Source of the DNA: Flavobacterium sp. UBA6203
Lineage (GTDB): Bacteria > Bacteroidota > Bacteroidia > Flavobacteriales > Flavobacteriaceae
DNA: 13,908 bases
NCBI GenBank assembly: GCA_002421645.1
Contig: DIST01000042.1
Location: 1 to 13,908, forward strand
Reading direction: 5' to 3'
Numbering within the stretch: the first letter of the stretch is position 1; each line of letters opens with the position of its first letter. Below the pieces are notes generated by a model that saw nothing but the letters and a program-made list of their open reading frames with translations, ran no database searches and was not told where the DNA came from. Made by a program: the position numbers and the translations under genes. Shown piece after piece: positions 7,123-13,060 of this stretch.

Positions 7123-8619
7123 ATGTCAGTAAGAGTAAGATTTGCACCAAGTCCAACTGGACCTTTGCATATTGGTGGTGTTCGTACCGCTTTATTCAAT
7201 TATTTATTTGCCAAAAAACATGGTGGTACTTTCTATTTACGAATTGAAGATACCGATCAAACGCGTTTTGTTCCAGGAGCAGAAGCCTATATTTTTGAAG
7301 CTTTAGAATGGTTAGGAATTGCGCCAGATGAAACTGTTGGAAAGAATGAAAAATTTGGACCTTATCGTCAAAGTGAACGCAAAGCTATGTACCAACAATA
7401 TGCAGACCAATTGATTAATTCAGGTTGGGCGTATTATGCTTTTGATACCGCTGAAAGTTTAGATGCAATGCGAAAAGAAGCAGAAGCGAACGGTAAAACG
7501 TTCATTTATAATCATTCTGTAAGAGAGCAATTGGATAACTCGTTGACGGTTTCACGTGAAAAAGTAGCGGAACGAATTGCTGCTGGAGAACAATATGTTA
7601 TCCGTTTTAAAACACCTGTGAATGAAATTTTAGAATTAAAAGACATCATTCGTGGCGACATTAAATTTGATACGAATTTATTAGATGATAAAGTATTATT
7701 CAAGTCAGATGGTATGCCAACGTACCATTTAGCGAATATTGTGGATGACCATTTAATGGAAACGTCGCATGTTATTCGTGGAGAAGAATGGTTACCAAGT
7801 TTACCTTTACATCATTTATTATACAAAGCCTTTGGTTGGAACGCACCAGAATTTGCGCATTTACCTTTGATTTTAAAACCAATTGGAAACGGAAAATTAT
7901 CAAAACGTGATGGTGATAAAATGGGATTCCCAGTATTTCCTTTGGAATGGAAAACAGAAGAAGGAATTTCATCTGGTTACAGAGAAAACGGATTTTTCCC
8001 TGAAGCAGTTATCAACTTTTTAGCGTTATTAGGTTGGAATGATGGAACCGAACAAGAGATTTTCTCTTTAGAAGAATTAGTACAAAAATTCGATTTAAAC
8101 CGAATTCACAAAGCAGGAGCGAAGTTTGATCCAGAGAAAAACAAATGGTTCAATCATCAATATTTACAAAAGCAATCTGATGAAAGCTTAGCAGAAAGCT
8201 TTAAAGTGATTTTAGATAAAAAAGGAATCTCGACTTCTCTTGATTTGGTAAAAGTGGTTTCTTTAATTAAAGAAAGAGCACATTTTGTAAACGAATTTTG
8301 GGATTTAGCGGATTATTTCTTTGAAGCACCAACATCATACGATGAAAAAGCTGCTAAAAACTGGAAAGAAGAAACACCAGGATTAATGCAACAAGTGATT
8401 TCGGAATTAGAAAAGATTGAAGATTTTACTTCTGTTAATATTGAAACCTTATTAAAAGAATGGATGACAGCTAACGAAATTGGAATGGGGAAAATAATGC
8501 AACCGTTACGATTGAGTTTAGTAGGCGCATTAAAAGGCCCACATTTATTCGACATTATTGAAATGATTGGAAAAGCCGAAACGGTGAAAAGAATTGAAAA
8601 AGCGATTACTAGTTTATAA
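7123..8619 (+). CDS. gltX: Glutamyl-tRNA synthetase
   Basis: GluRS charges tRNA-Glu with glutamate using ATP. The 498-residue protein has the normal bacterial length. Class I signatures are visible: FAPSPTGPLHIGGVRTALFN (residues 7-26) holds the HIGH-type motif as HIGG, and KLSKRDG (258-264) is the KMSKS loop. FYLRIEDTDQTR (37-48) and RGEEWLPSLPLH are glutamate- and ATP-site segments. The C-terminal helical region is the anticodon-binding domain. The ATG at 7123 is set by the family N-terminus (RVRFAPSPTG) and by the -7 element just upstream. It is a single-gene unit ending at a strong bidirectional terminator. GlnRS is also encoded in this window, so this enzyme is expected to be the discriminating, tRNA-Glu-specific type. 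A degenerate parS-like palindrome lies within codons 142-147. Confidence 0.98.
   Translation: MSVRVRFAPSPTGPLHIGGVRTALFNYLFAKKHGGTFYLRIEDTDQTRFVPGAEAYIFEALEWLGIAPDETVGKNEKFGPYRQSERKAMYQQYADQLINSGWAYYAFDTAESLDAMRKEAEANGKTFIYNHSVREQLDNSLTVSREKVAERIAAGEQYVIRFKTPVNEILELKDIIRGDIKFDTNLLDDKVLFKSDGMPTYHLANIVDDHLMETSHVIRGEEWLPSLPLHHLLYKAFGWNAPEFAHLPLILKPIGNGKLSKRDGDKMGFPVFPLEWKTEEGISSGYRENGFFPEAVINFLALLGWNDGTEQEIFSLEELVQKFDLNRIHKAGAKFDPEKNKWFNHQYLQKQSDESLAESFKVILDKKGISTSLDLVKVVSLIKERAHFVNEFWDLADYFFEAPTSYDEKAAKNWKEETPGLMQQVISELEKIEDFTSVNIETLLKEWMTANEIGMGKIMQPLRLSLVGALKGPHLFDIIEMIGKAETVKRIEKAITSL
7548..7563. promoter_or_regulatory. Degenerate parS-like palindrome inside gltX
   Basis: GGTTTCACGTGAAAAA matches the parS consensus at 14 of 16 positions, keeping the inner palindrome TTTCACGTGAAA and losing positions 1 and 15. 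It lies 4.3 kb from the nearest perfect site. It could be a weak ParB site or coincidence within coding sequence. Confidence 0.35.
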
Positions 8620-8622
8620 AAG

Positions 8623-8650
8623 AAAAGCCCTGAATTATAAGGGCTTTTTT
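8623..8650. terminator. Bidirectional terminator between gltX and the beta-barrel gene
   Basis: AAAAGCCCT (8623-8631) pairs perfectly with AGGGCTTTT (8640-8648) across an 8-base loop, with T-rich sequence on the right and A-rich sequence on the left. It can therefore end both gltX (stop at 8619) and the converging gene whose stop is at 8652. Confidence 0.9.
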
Positions 8651-8651
8651 A

Positions 8652-9299
8652 TTAAAGATATATTGTAATCTGGCCACTAATCAAGCCAATATTTCCTTTC
8701 ATTTTTTCGCCAAGTAACTTAACGTTATCATTGTTTTTTAAATTTCCGAAAAAATTAGTTAAACCGTATTGATAACCAATTCTTGCTCTTACATTTTTGA
8801 TTCCGCCGTTAATCCCAACGTAAAAGTTTGCATTAAATTTTGAAACATCTAGAATGTCTTTGGCAATTAAACCTGGTTGGTCTAATAATAAATTGTTTTC
8901 GTCATCTTTATCAATTCCTAATTTTCCGTTTACTTGCAAAACAGGACCAAATTCTAAATTCAAATGGTCTTCAATGGCAACATAACTTGGAACAATATAA
9001 ATTTGAACAGCAGACATTTTAAAGTTGGTTTGCGTTTGTTGCAATCCTTTTAATGTTGGAATCGAAAAATTACTATCGGTAAAAAACATTCCGAAACTCA
9101 TTTGCCAGTTGTTGTAATAATTTCCTCTAACACTTAAACCACCAATCCATCCACTTTCTGGTGTTACGGTAAAATTATCGGTAAAAATATTTAATTGGGT
9201 TAAACCCGCACCAATTCCAATTCGGTTACTGTCTCTAAAACCACTTTGTGCAAAAGTGACAGTAGAAATCATTAATATTACTAGGGATAATATCTTCAT
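8652..9299 (-). CDS. Outer-membrane beta-barrel protein with signal peptide
   Basis: The 215-residue protein starts MKILSLVILMISTVTFAQ, a Sec signal peptide with probable cleavage after the Ala or Gln before SGFRD. The rest alternates polar and aromatic/hydrophobic residues with many glycines (GIGAGLTQLNIF, YNNWQMSFGMFF, FGPVLQVNGKLG, RARIGYQYGLTNFF). It ends in a strand-like QITIYL, as small porin-like barrels do. I chose the ATG at 9297-9299 over the in-frame ATG at 9318-9320: the upstream one overlaps a -7 promoter element (9318-9325) and would put seven charged residues before the signal peptide. No specific family or ligand is recognisable. It diverges from the SPFH gene; the shared upstream region is about 100 bases. 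Confidence 0.8.
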   Translation of the reverse strand: MKILSLVILMISTVTFAQSGFRDSNRIGIGAGLTQLNIFTDNFTVTPESGWIGGLSVRGNYYNNWQMSFGMFFTDSNFSIPTLKGLQQTQTNFKMSAVQIYIVPSYVAIEDHLNLEFGPVLQVNGKLGIDKDDENNLLLDQPGLIAKDILDVSKFNANFYVGINGGIKNVRARIGYQYGLTNFFGNLKNNDNVKLLGEKMKGNIGLISGQITIYL

Positions 9300-9317
9300 C
9301 TTTAAAATTTTAAGTGC

Positions 9318-9325
9318 CAAAAATA
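9318..9325 (-). promoter_or_regulatory. -7 promoter element of the beta-barrel gene
   Basis: On the minus strand this reads TATTTTTG, a perfect TAnnTTTG match. The expected transcription start near 9311 leaves about 12 bases before the ATG at 9299 and excludes the in-frame ATG at 9320 as the start. No clear -33 TTG is seen at the standard distance. Confidence 0.5.
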
Positions 9326-9398
9326 AACTTTAAAAATGGTTTTTTGTAACTTTTTACTTTAAAAAGCGTATAATCAATATAACTAAAACTATAAAATT

Positions 9399-10376
9399 AT
9401 GGAGTTTATCATGTTTCCAATTATTTTCATTGGATTAATTGTACTTTTTTCTTCTTTCTTCACAGTAAAACAACAAACCGTAGTAGTTGTGGAACGTTTT
9501 GGAAAATTTCAAAGCTTGAGAAATTCAGGTTTACAACTTAAAATTCCAATTGTGGATAGAATTGCTGGTCGTGTTAATTTGAGAATTCAACAATTAGATG
9601 TTATCATCGAAACCAAAACTAAAGATAACGTATTCGTTAAAATGAAAGTTTCGGTACAGTTCAAAGTGTTACAAGAAAAAGCATACGAAGCGTTTTATAA
9701 ATTAGAATATCCTCACGATCAAATTACTTCTTATGTATTTGATGTTGTGCGTGCTGAAGTTCCAAAATTAAAATTAGACGACGTTTTTGAACGTAAAGAT
9801 GATATCGCAGTGGCAGTAAAACGTGAATTAAACGAGGCGATGACTACTTATGGTTATGACATCATCAATACATTAATTACTGATATTGACCCAGATATTC
9901 AAGTTAAAAATGCAATGAACCGTATCAATGCGGCGGACCGTGAGAAAACAGCAGCAGAATACGAAGCAGAAGCAGGAAGAATCAGAATTGTTGCCAAAGC
10001 AAAAGCAGAAGCAGAAAGTAAAAGACTTCAGGGTCAAGGTATTGCTGACCAAAGAAGAGAAATTGCTCGTGGTTTAGTAGAATCAGTAGATGTGTTAAAC
10101 AAAGTGGGAATCAACTCTCAAGAAGCTTCCGCTTTAATTGTAGTAACACAACATTATGATACGTTACAAGCAATTGGTGCTGATGCAAACAGTAATTTAA
10201 TTTTATTACCAAATTCACCTCAAGCAGGTAGCGATATGTTGAACAACATGGTAGCAAGTTTTACAGCAAGTAACCAAGTGGGTGAAGCCATGAAAAATGC
10301 AAACAAAACCAAAAAGGTAAATAAGAAAGATGCTTCAAACGAAAATTTCGGAATTGAAAATTCAGAAGAAGTATAA
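9399..10376 (+). CDS. SPFH/band-7 (stomatin-like) membrane protein
   Basis: The 325-residue protein has an N-terminal membrane anchor (residues 5-22) followed by a band-7 domain (about 25-190): KQQTVVVVERFGKFQSL, then KIPIVDRIAGRVNLRIQQLD. ITDIDPD and VKNAMNRINAADREK mark its end. A stomatin/paraslipin-type Ala/Glu-rich coiled coil (about 180-240) follows, with EYEAEAGRIRIVAKAKAEAE. The C-terminal tail (about 280-325) is polar and Lys/Asn-rich. Such proteins form ring or cage oligomers that organise membrane microdomains and often bind proteases. No NfeD-type partner gene is adjacent, so it appears to act alone or with a distant partner. ATG at 9411 (Met5) is a possible alternative start. A possible promoter is TTG at 9344-9346 with TATAATCA at 9369-9376, but the spacing is long and the fit poor. 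Confidence 0.93.
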   Translation: MEFIMFPIIFIGLIVLFSSFFTVKQQTVVVVERFGKFQSLRNSGLQLKIPIVDRIAGRVNLRIQQLDVIIETKTKDNVFVKMKVSVQFKVLQEKAYEAFYKLEYPHDQITSYVFDVVRAEVPKLKLDDVFERKDDIAVAVKRELNEAMTTYGYDIINTLITDIDPDIQVKNAMNRINAADREKTAAEYEAEAGRIRIVAKAKAEAESKRLQGQGIADQRREIARGLVESVDVLNKVGINSQEASALIVVTQHYDTLQAIGADANSNLILLPNSPQAGSDMLNNMVASFTASNQVGEAMKNANKTKKVNKKDASNENFGIENSEEV

Positions 10377-10380
10377 TTTA

Positions 10381-10405
10381 GATGCTGAAAAAATTTCAGC
10401 ATGAC
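10381..10405. repeat. Stem-loop dispersed repeat, copy 1
   Basis: ATGCTGAAA (10382-10390) pairs perfectly with TTTCAGCAT (10394-10402) across three bases and is followed by GAC. A related element at 13000-13046 has ATACTGAA...TTCAGTATGAC, where G-C is exchanged for A-T on both arms. I recall similar CTGAA...TTCAG-ATGAC elements scattered in Flavobacterium intergenic regions. It sits four bases after the SPFH stop, upstream of the terminator. Confidence 0.6.
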
Positions 10406-10412
10406 AAAAATG

Positions 10413-10444
10413 AAAACCATCAATTTTTAATTGGTGGTTTTTTT
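10413..10444 (+). terminator. Terminator of the SPFH gene
   Basis: AAACCATCAATT (10414-10425) pairs with AATTGGTGGTTT (10429-10440), a 12-base stem with one T-G wobble, a 3-base loop and a run of T after it. It is a typical intrinsic terminator 37 bases after the SPFH stop codon. Confidence 0.85.
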
Positions 10445-10452
10445 ATAACCAA

Positions 10453-10599
10453 ATGTTAGAAATCTACAAATTCCCTGATAATTTTTTAAAAGCAGTTGCA
10501 AGAAGAGAAAATCAGAATAAAATTACCACAATTCTATTCGAAAATTAAAATAAAGCGATTTCTGACACTTTCAATGCTAAAGATGTAAAAACACTTTAG
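10453..10599 (+). pseudogene. Possible short gene remnant
   Basis: From the ATG at 10453 the frame reads MLEIYKFPDNFLKAVARREN and on to a TAA at 10546-10548. The same frame then continues with NKAISDTFNAKDVKTL up to a TAG at 10597. Composition and codon choice look coding-like, unlike the extremely AT-rich DNA that follows, and one in-frame stop splits an otherwise 48-codon frame. I do not recognise the peptide. It may be the broken remains of a larger gene, a genuine 31-residue protein, or chance; no promoter is evident and it begins right after a terminator. Confidence 0.3.
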
Positions 10600-10754
10600 T
10601 TAAAAAAGTTTTTTTCTTATAATTAATTTATGAAAGTCACTTTTTTAAGTTTTTAATTATAATAAATTTAATTTTGATAGTTTTTAATAATAATAGTAAA
10701 TATAGATTAAAAAACACAACATCATCATAAAAAATTATTTTTAATAATTAGGAA
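10600..10754. other. Very AT-rich non-coding segment
   Basis: This stretch between the possible remnant and the glnS terminator is almost entirely A and T, with many short A and T runs. Apart from the 17-base motif at 10628-10644 I see no reading frame, RNA gene or stem-loop that stands out. It may be spacer DNA or a nucleoid-protein target. Confidence 0.5.
10628..10644 (-). repeat. 17-base motif, copy 2 (inverted relative to 200-216)
   Basis: TTATGAAAGTCACTTTT is the exact reverse complement of the sequence at 200-216, and the match stops at both ends. As with copy 1 it is in AT-rich intergenic DNA. No function is recognised. Confidence 0.4.
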
Positions 10755-10786
10755 TAAAAAAACCTGCAAATAAATTTTGCAGGTTT
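10754..10786 (-). terminator. Terminator of glnS
   Basis: AAACCTGCAAA (10760-10770) pairs perfectly with TTTGCAGGTTT (10776-10786) across a 5-base loop. On the minus strand the stem is followed by a T run (the A run at 10756-10760 and beyond). It lies about 40 bases after the glnS stop. Confidence 0.88.
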
Positions 10787-10825
10787 AATGTCTTAATTCT
10801 TAACACAAGAATCTTAATACATTTT

Positions 10826-12508
10826 TTATTGTTCCGAAATTTTTGCCCAAGTATCTCTTAATCCAACCGTTTTGTTAAAAACTAATTTTTCAGCAGTTGA
10901 ATCTCTATCTACACAGAAATATCCCAAACGTTGAAATTGGAAATGATCTAATTCTTTTGAAGTAACTAAACTTGGTTCAACATAACCTGTAATTACTTTT
11001 AATGAATTTGGATTGATGTATTCTTTAAAATCAACTTCTTTATCTTTATCTGGACTTTCATTGGTAAATAATCTGTCATAAATACGAACTTCTGCTTCTT
11101 TTGCATGAGGAATTGAAACCCAATGAATTGTTCCTTTTACTTTTCTTTGACTCGCTTCTGTTCCACTTCCTGATTTTGAATCTACATCGTAAGTAGCGTG
11201 AATTTCAGTAATATTTCCGTTTTCGTCTTTTACAACTGATTCACCTTTAATAATATACGCATTTTTTAAACGAACTTCAGTTCCTAATGTTAATCGGAAA
11301 AATTTCTTGTGTGCTTCTTCTTGAAAATCTTCTCTTTCGATATACAATTCTTTAGAAAACGGCACTTTTCTGTATGTCATTACTTCTTCTTCCGGATTAT
11401 TTTCAGCTTCTAACCATTCTTCTTGACCTTCTGGATAATTCGTAATTACTAATTTTACAGGATCTAAAACTGCCATTACACGTGGTGCAATTTTGTTCAA
11501 ATCTTCACGTACACAGAATTCTAAAAGCGAAACATCAATCAAATTATCACGTTTTGCAATTCCGATAGTTTTAGCAAAATTTCGGATAGAAGCTGGTGTA
11601 TAACCACGTCTTCTCATTCCAGAAATCGTTGACATTCTTGGGTCATCCCAACCTGTAACGTGCTTTTCTTCAACTAATTGCAACAACTTACGTTTCGAAA
11701 CAACCGTATGTGATAAATTTCTACGTGCAAATTCTCTTTGTTTTGGACGCACTTTAGTTTCATCATAAATTTGATTCAAAAACCAATCATATAATTCACG
11801 GTGAGGTAAGAATTCTAACGTACAAAAAGAGTGTGAAATTTGTTCTAAATAATCACTTTCACCATGTGCCCAGTCGTACATTGGATAAATACACCAATCG
11901 TTTCCTGTTCTGTGGTGATGTGCGTGCATGATGCGATAAATAATAGGATCTCGCATCAACATATTGTTGGCACCCATAGAAATTTTAGCACGTAAAACGT
12001 GAGTTCCTTTTTCGAATTCTCCGTTTTTCATGCGTGTAAATAAATCTAAATTCTCTTCTATGGAACGATTTCTGTACGGAGAATCCGTTCCTGGAGTAGT
12101 TGGCGTACCTTTTTGTTGCGCCATTTCTTCCGAAGTTTGGCTATCCACATACGCTTTATCTTTCTTGATTAATTCCACTGCCCAATCATACAATTGTTGG
12201 AAATAATCAGAAGCATAACATTCTTTATCCCATTTATAACCTAACCATTCCACATCGCGCTTAATAGCATCAACATATTCTTGCTCTTCTTTTGATGGAT
12301 TGGTATCGTCGAAACGAAGATTAACTGGGGCATTGTAATCGATTCCTAAACCAAAATTTAAGCAAATAGCACTCGCATGACCTACATGCAAATAACCATT
12401 TGGTTCTGGTGGAAAACGAAAACGTAATTTATCTTTTGACAAACCATTTTTTAAATCTTCTTCAATGATTTGTTCTATAAAATTCAATGATTTTTCTTCT
12501 GTTGACAT
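10826..12508 (-). CDS. glnS: Glutaminyl-tRNA synthetase
   Basis: GlnRS charges tRNA-Gln directly with glutamine. The 560 residues are close to the 554 of E. coli GlnRS. RFPPEPNGYLHVGHASAICL (residues 31-50) holds the HIGH-type motif as HVGH (41-44), and VVSKRKL (269-275) is the KMSKS loop. RFDDTNP and YDWAHGESD are GlnRS-type substrate-site segments, and WDDPRMSTISGMRRRGYTP is strongly diagnostic. The C-terminal two-barrel anticodon-binding region follows, ending near FCVDRDST. The ATG at 12506-12508 fits the family N-terminus and the -7 element 18-25 bases upstream. It is a single-gene unit with its own terminator and diverges from folB. Its presence implies that the cell need not rely on GatCAB amidation to make Gln-tRNA-Gln. 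Confidence 0.98.
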   Translation of the reverse strand: MSTEEKSLNFIEQIIEEDLKNGLSKDKLRFRFPPEPNGYLHVGHASAICLNFGLGIDYNAPVNLRFDDTNPSKEEQEYVDAIKRDVEWLGYKWDKECYASDYFQQLYDWAVELIKKDKAYVDSQTSEEMAQQKGTPTTPGTDSPYRNRSIEENLDLFTRMKNGEFEKGTHVLRAKISMGANNMLMRDPIIYRIMHAHHHRTGNDWCIYPMYDWAHGESDYLEQISHSFCTLEFLPHRELYDWFLNQIYDETKVRPKQREFARRNLSHTVVSKRKLLQLVEEKHVTGWDDPRMSTISGMRRRGYTPASIRNFAKTIGIAKRDNLIDVSLLEFCVREDLNKIAPRVMAVLDPVKLVITNYPEGQEEWLEAENNPEEEVMTYRKVPFSKELYIEREDFQEEAHKKFFRLTLGTEVRLKNAYIIKGESVVKDENGNITEIHATYDVDSKSGSGTEASQRKVKGTIHWVSIPHAKEAEVRIYDRLFTNESPDKDKEVDFKEYINPNSLKVITGYVEPSLVTSKELDHFQFQRLGYFCVDRDSTAEKLVFNKTVGLRDTWAKISEQ

Positions 12509-12525
12509 AGTATCAAAAATTTATG

Positions 12526-12533
12526 CAAAGATA
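12526..12533 (-). promoter_or_regulatory. -7 promoter element of glnS
   Basis: On the minus strand this reads TATCTTTG, the same perfect TAnnTTTG form as seen before gltX. It lies 18 bases upstream of the glnS ATG. A good -33 TTG is not evident. Confidence 0.55.
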
Positions 12534-12578
12534 TATAAACTTTCATGGTTTAATACCTTAAAAATGGCTAAAAATTGG

Positions 12579-12586
12579 TAAATTTG
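12579..12586 (+). promoter_or_regulatory. -7 promoter element of folB
   Basis: TAAATTTG matches TAnnTTTG and ends 19 bases before the folB ATG at 12606. It lies in the 97-base region shared with the divergent glnS promoter. The -33 side is weak. Confidence 0.45.
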
Positions 12587-12605
12587 GTATATAATAAATG
12601 AAAAA

Positions 12606-12965
12606 ATGGGAACTATTAAATTACAAAATATTAGAACTTTTTCTTACCACGGTTGTTTAATTGAGGAAGGTAAAATAGGTTCAGACTACCGAGTAGATTT
12701 AGAAATTAAAACCGATTTACGTAAATCATCTCAAACCGATGAATTAGCTGATACCGTTGATTATGTGCATTTAAACAAAATTGTAGTAGAAGAAATGGCG
12801 ATTCGATCTAAATTATTAGAACATGTTGCCAAACGCATTATCACTAGATGTTTTGCTGAAATTCCATCAATATCTCGAATAAAATTAGCGGTTTCTAAAT
12901 TGAATCCTCCTATTGGTGGCGATGTTGAAGCGGTTACAATAGAAATGGAAGAGTTTAGAAATTAA
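12606..12965 (+). CDS. folB: Dihydroneopterin aldolase
   Basis: FolB converts 7,8-dihydroneopterin to 6-hydroxymethyl-7,8-dihydropterin and glycolaldehyde in folate synthesis. The 119 residues match the single-domain tunnelling-fold enzyme, which forms octamers. The family signatures are FSYHGCLIEEGKIG (residues 12-25), ADTVDYVHL with Tyr53, LLEHVA with Glu72, and AVSKLNPPI with Lys98. Tyr53, Glu72 and Lys98 are at the positions expected for the conserved active-site residues. The ATG at 12606 places these at their usual numbers; the ATG at 12598 is out of frame. It is a single gene, diverging from glnS and ending at a bidirectional terminator. No other folate gene is nearby, so it is probably regulated on its own. 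Confidence 0.95.
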   Translation: MGTIKLQNIRTFSYHGCLIEEGKIGSDYRVDLEIKTDLRKSSQTDELADTVDYVHLNKIVVEEMAIRSKLLEHVAKRIITRCFAEIPSISRIKLAVSKLNPPIGGDVEAVTIEMEEFRN

Positions 12966-12998
12966 AAAAAGAATCGGAATTAACATCCGATTTTTTTT
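12966..12998. terminator. Bidirectional terminator after folB
   Basis: AATCGGA (12972-12978) pairs with TCCGATT (12986-12992) across a 7-base loop. An A run sits on the left and a T run on the right, so it can stop both folB and the converging sulfatase-type gene, whose stop is at 13061. Confidence 0.88.
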
Positions 12999-12999
12999 A

Positions 13000-13046
13000 G
13001 ATACTGAAATCGAAGATTCAACGAAGTTAAACAAGTTCAGTATGAC
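13000..13046. repeat. Stem-loop dispersed repeat, copy 2 (with longer loop)
   Basis: ATACTGAA (13001-13008) pairs with TTCAGTAT (13036-13043) across a 27-base loop and is followed by GAC. It resembles the element at 10381-10405 but with A-T in place of G-C on both arms. The loop holds short TCGAAGATTCAACGAAG-like internal symmetry. Like copy 1, it lies between a stop codon and the next gene, beside a terminator. Confidence 0.55.
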
Positions 13047-13060
13047 ACAATAAGACTTTT

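Noticed and set aside
11479..11484. Another CACGTG core, inside glnS
   Set aside because: The flanking arms do not match parS; it is only the six-base core.
12598..12660. Out-of-frame ATG eight bases before folB giving a 20-residue frame
   Set aside because: It overlaps folB in another frame, and the peptide has no recognisable features. It could at most act as an upstream decoy, with no supporting evidence.
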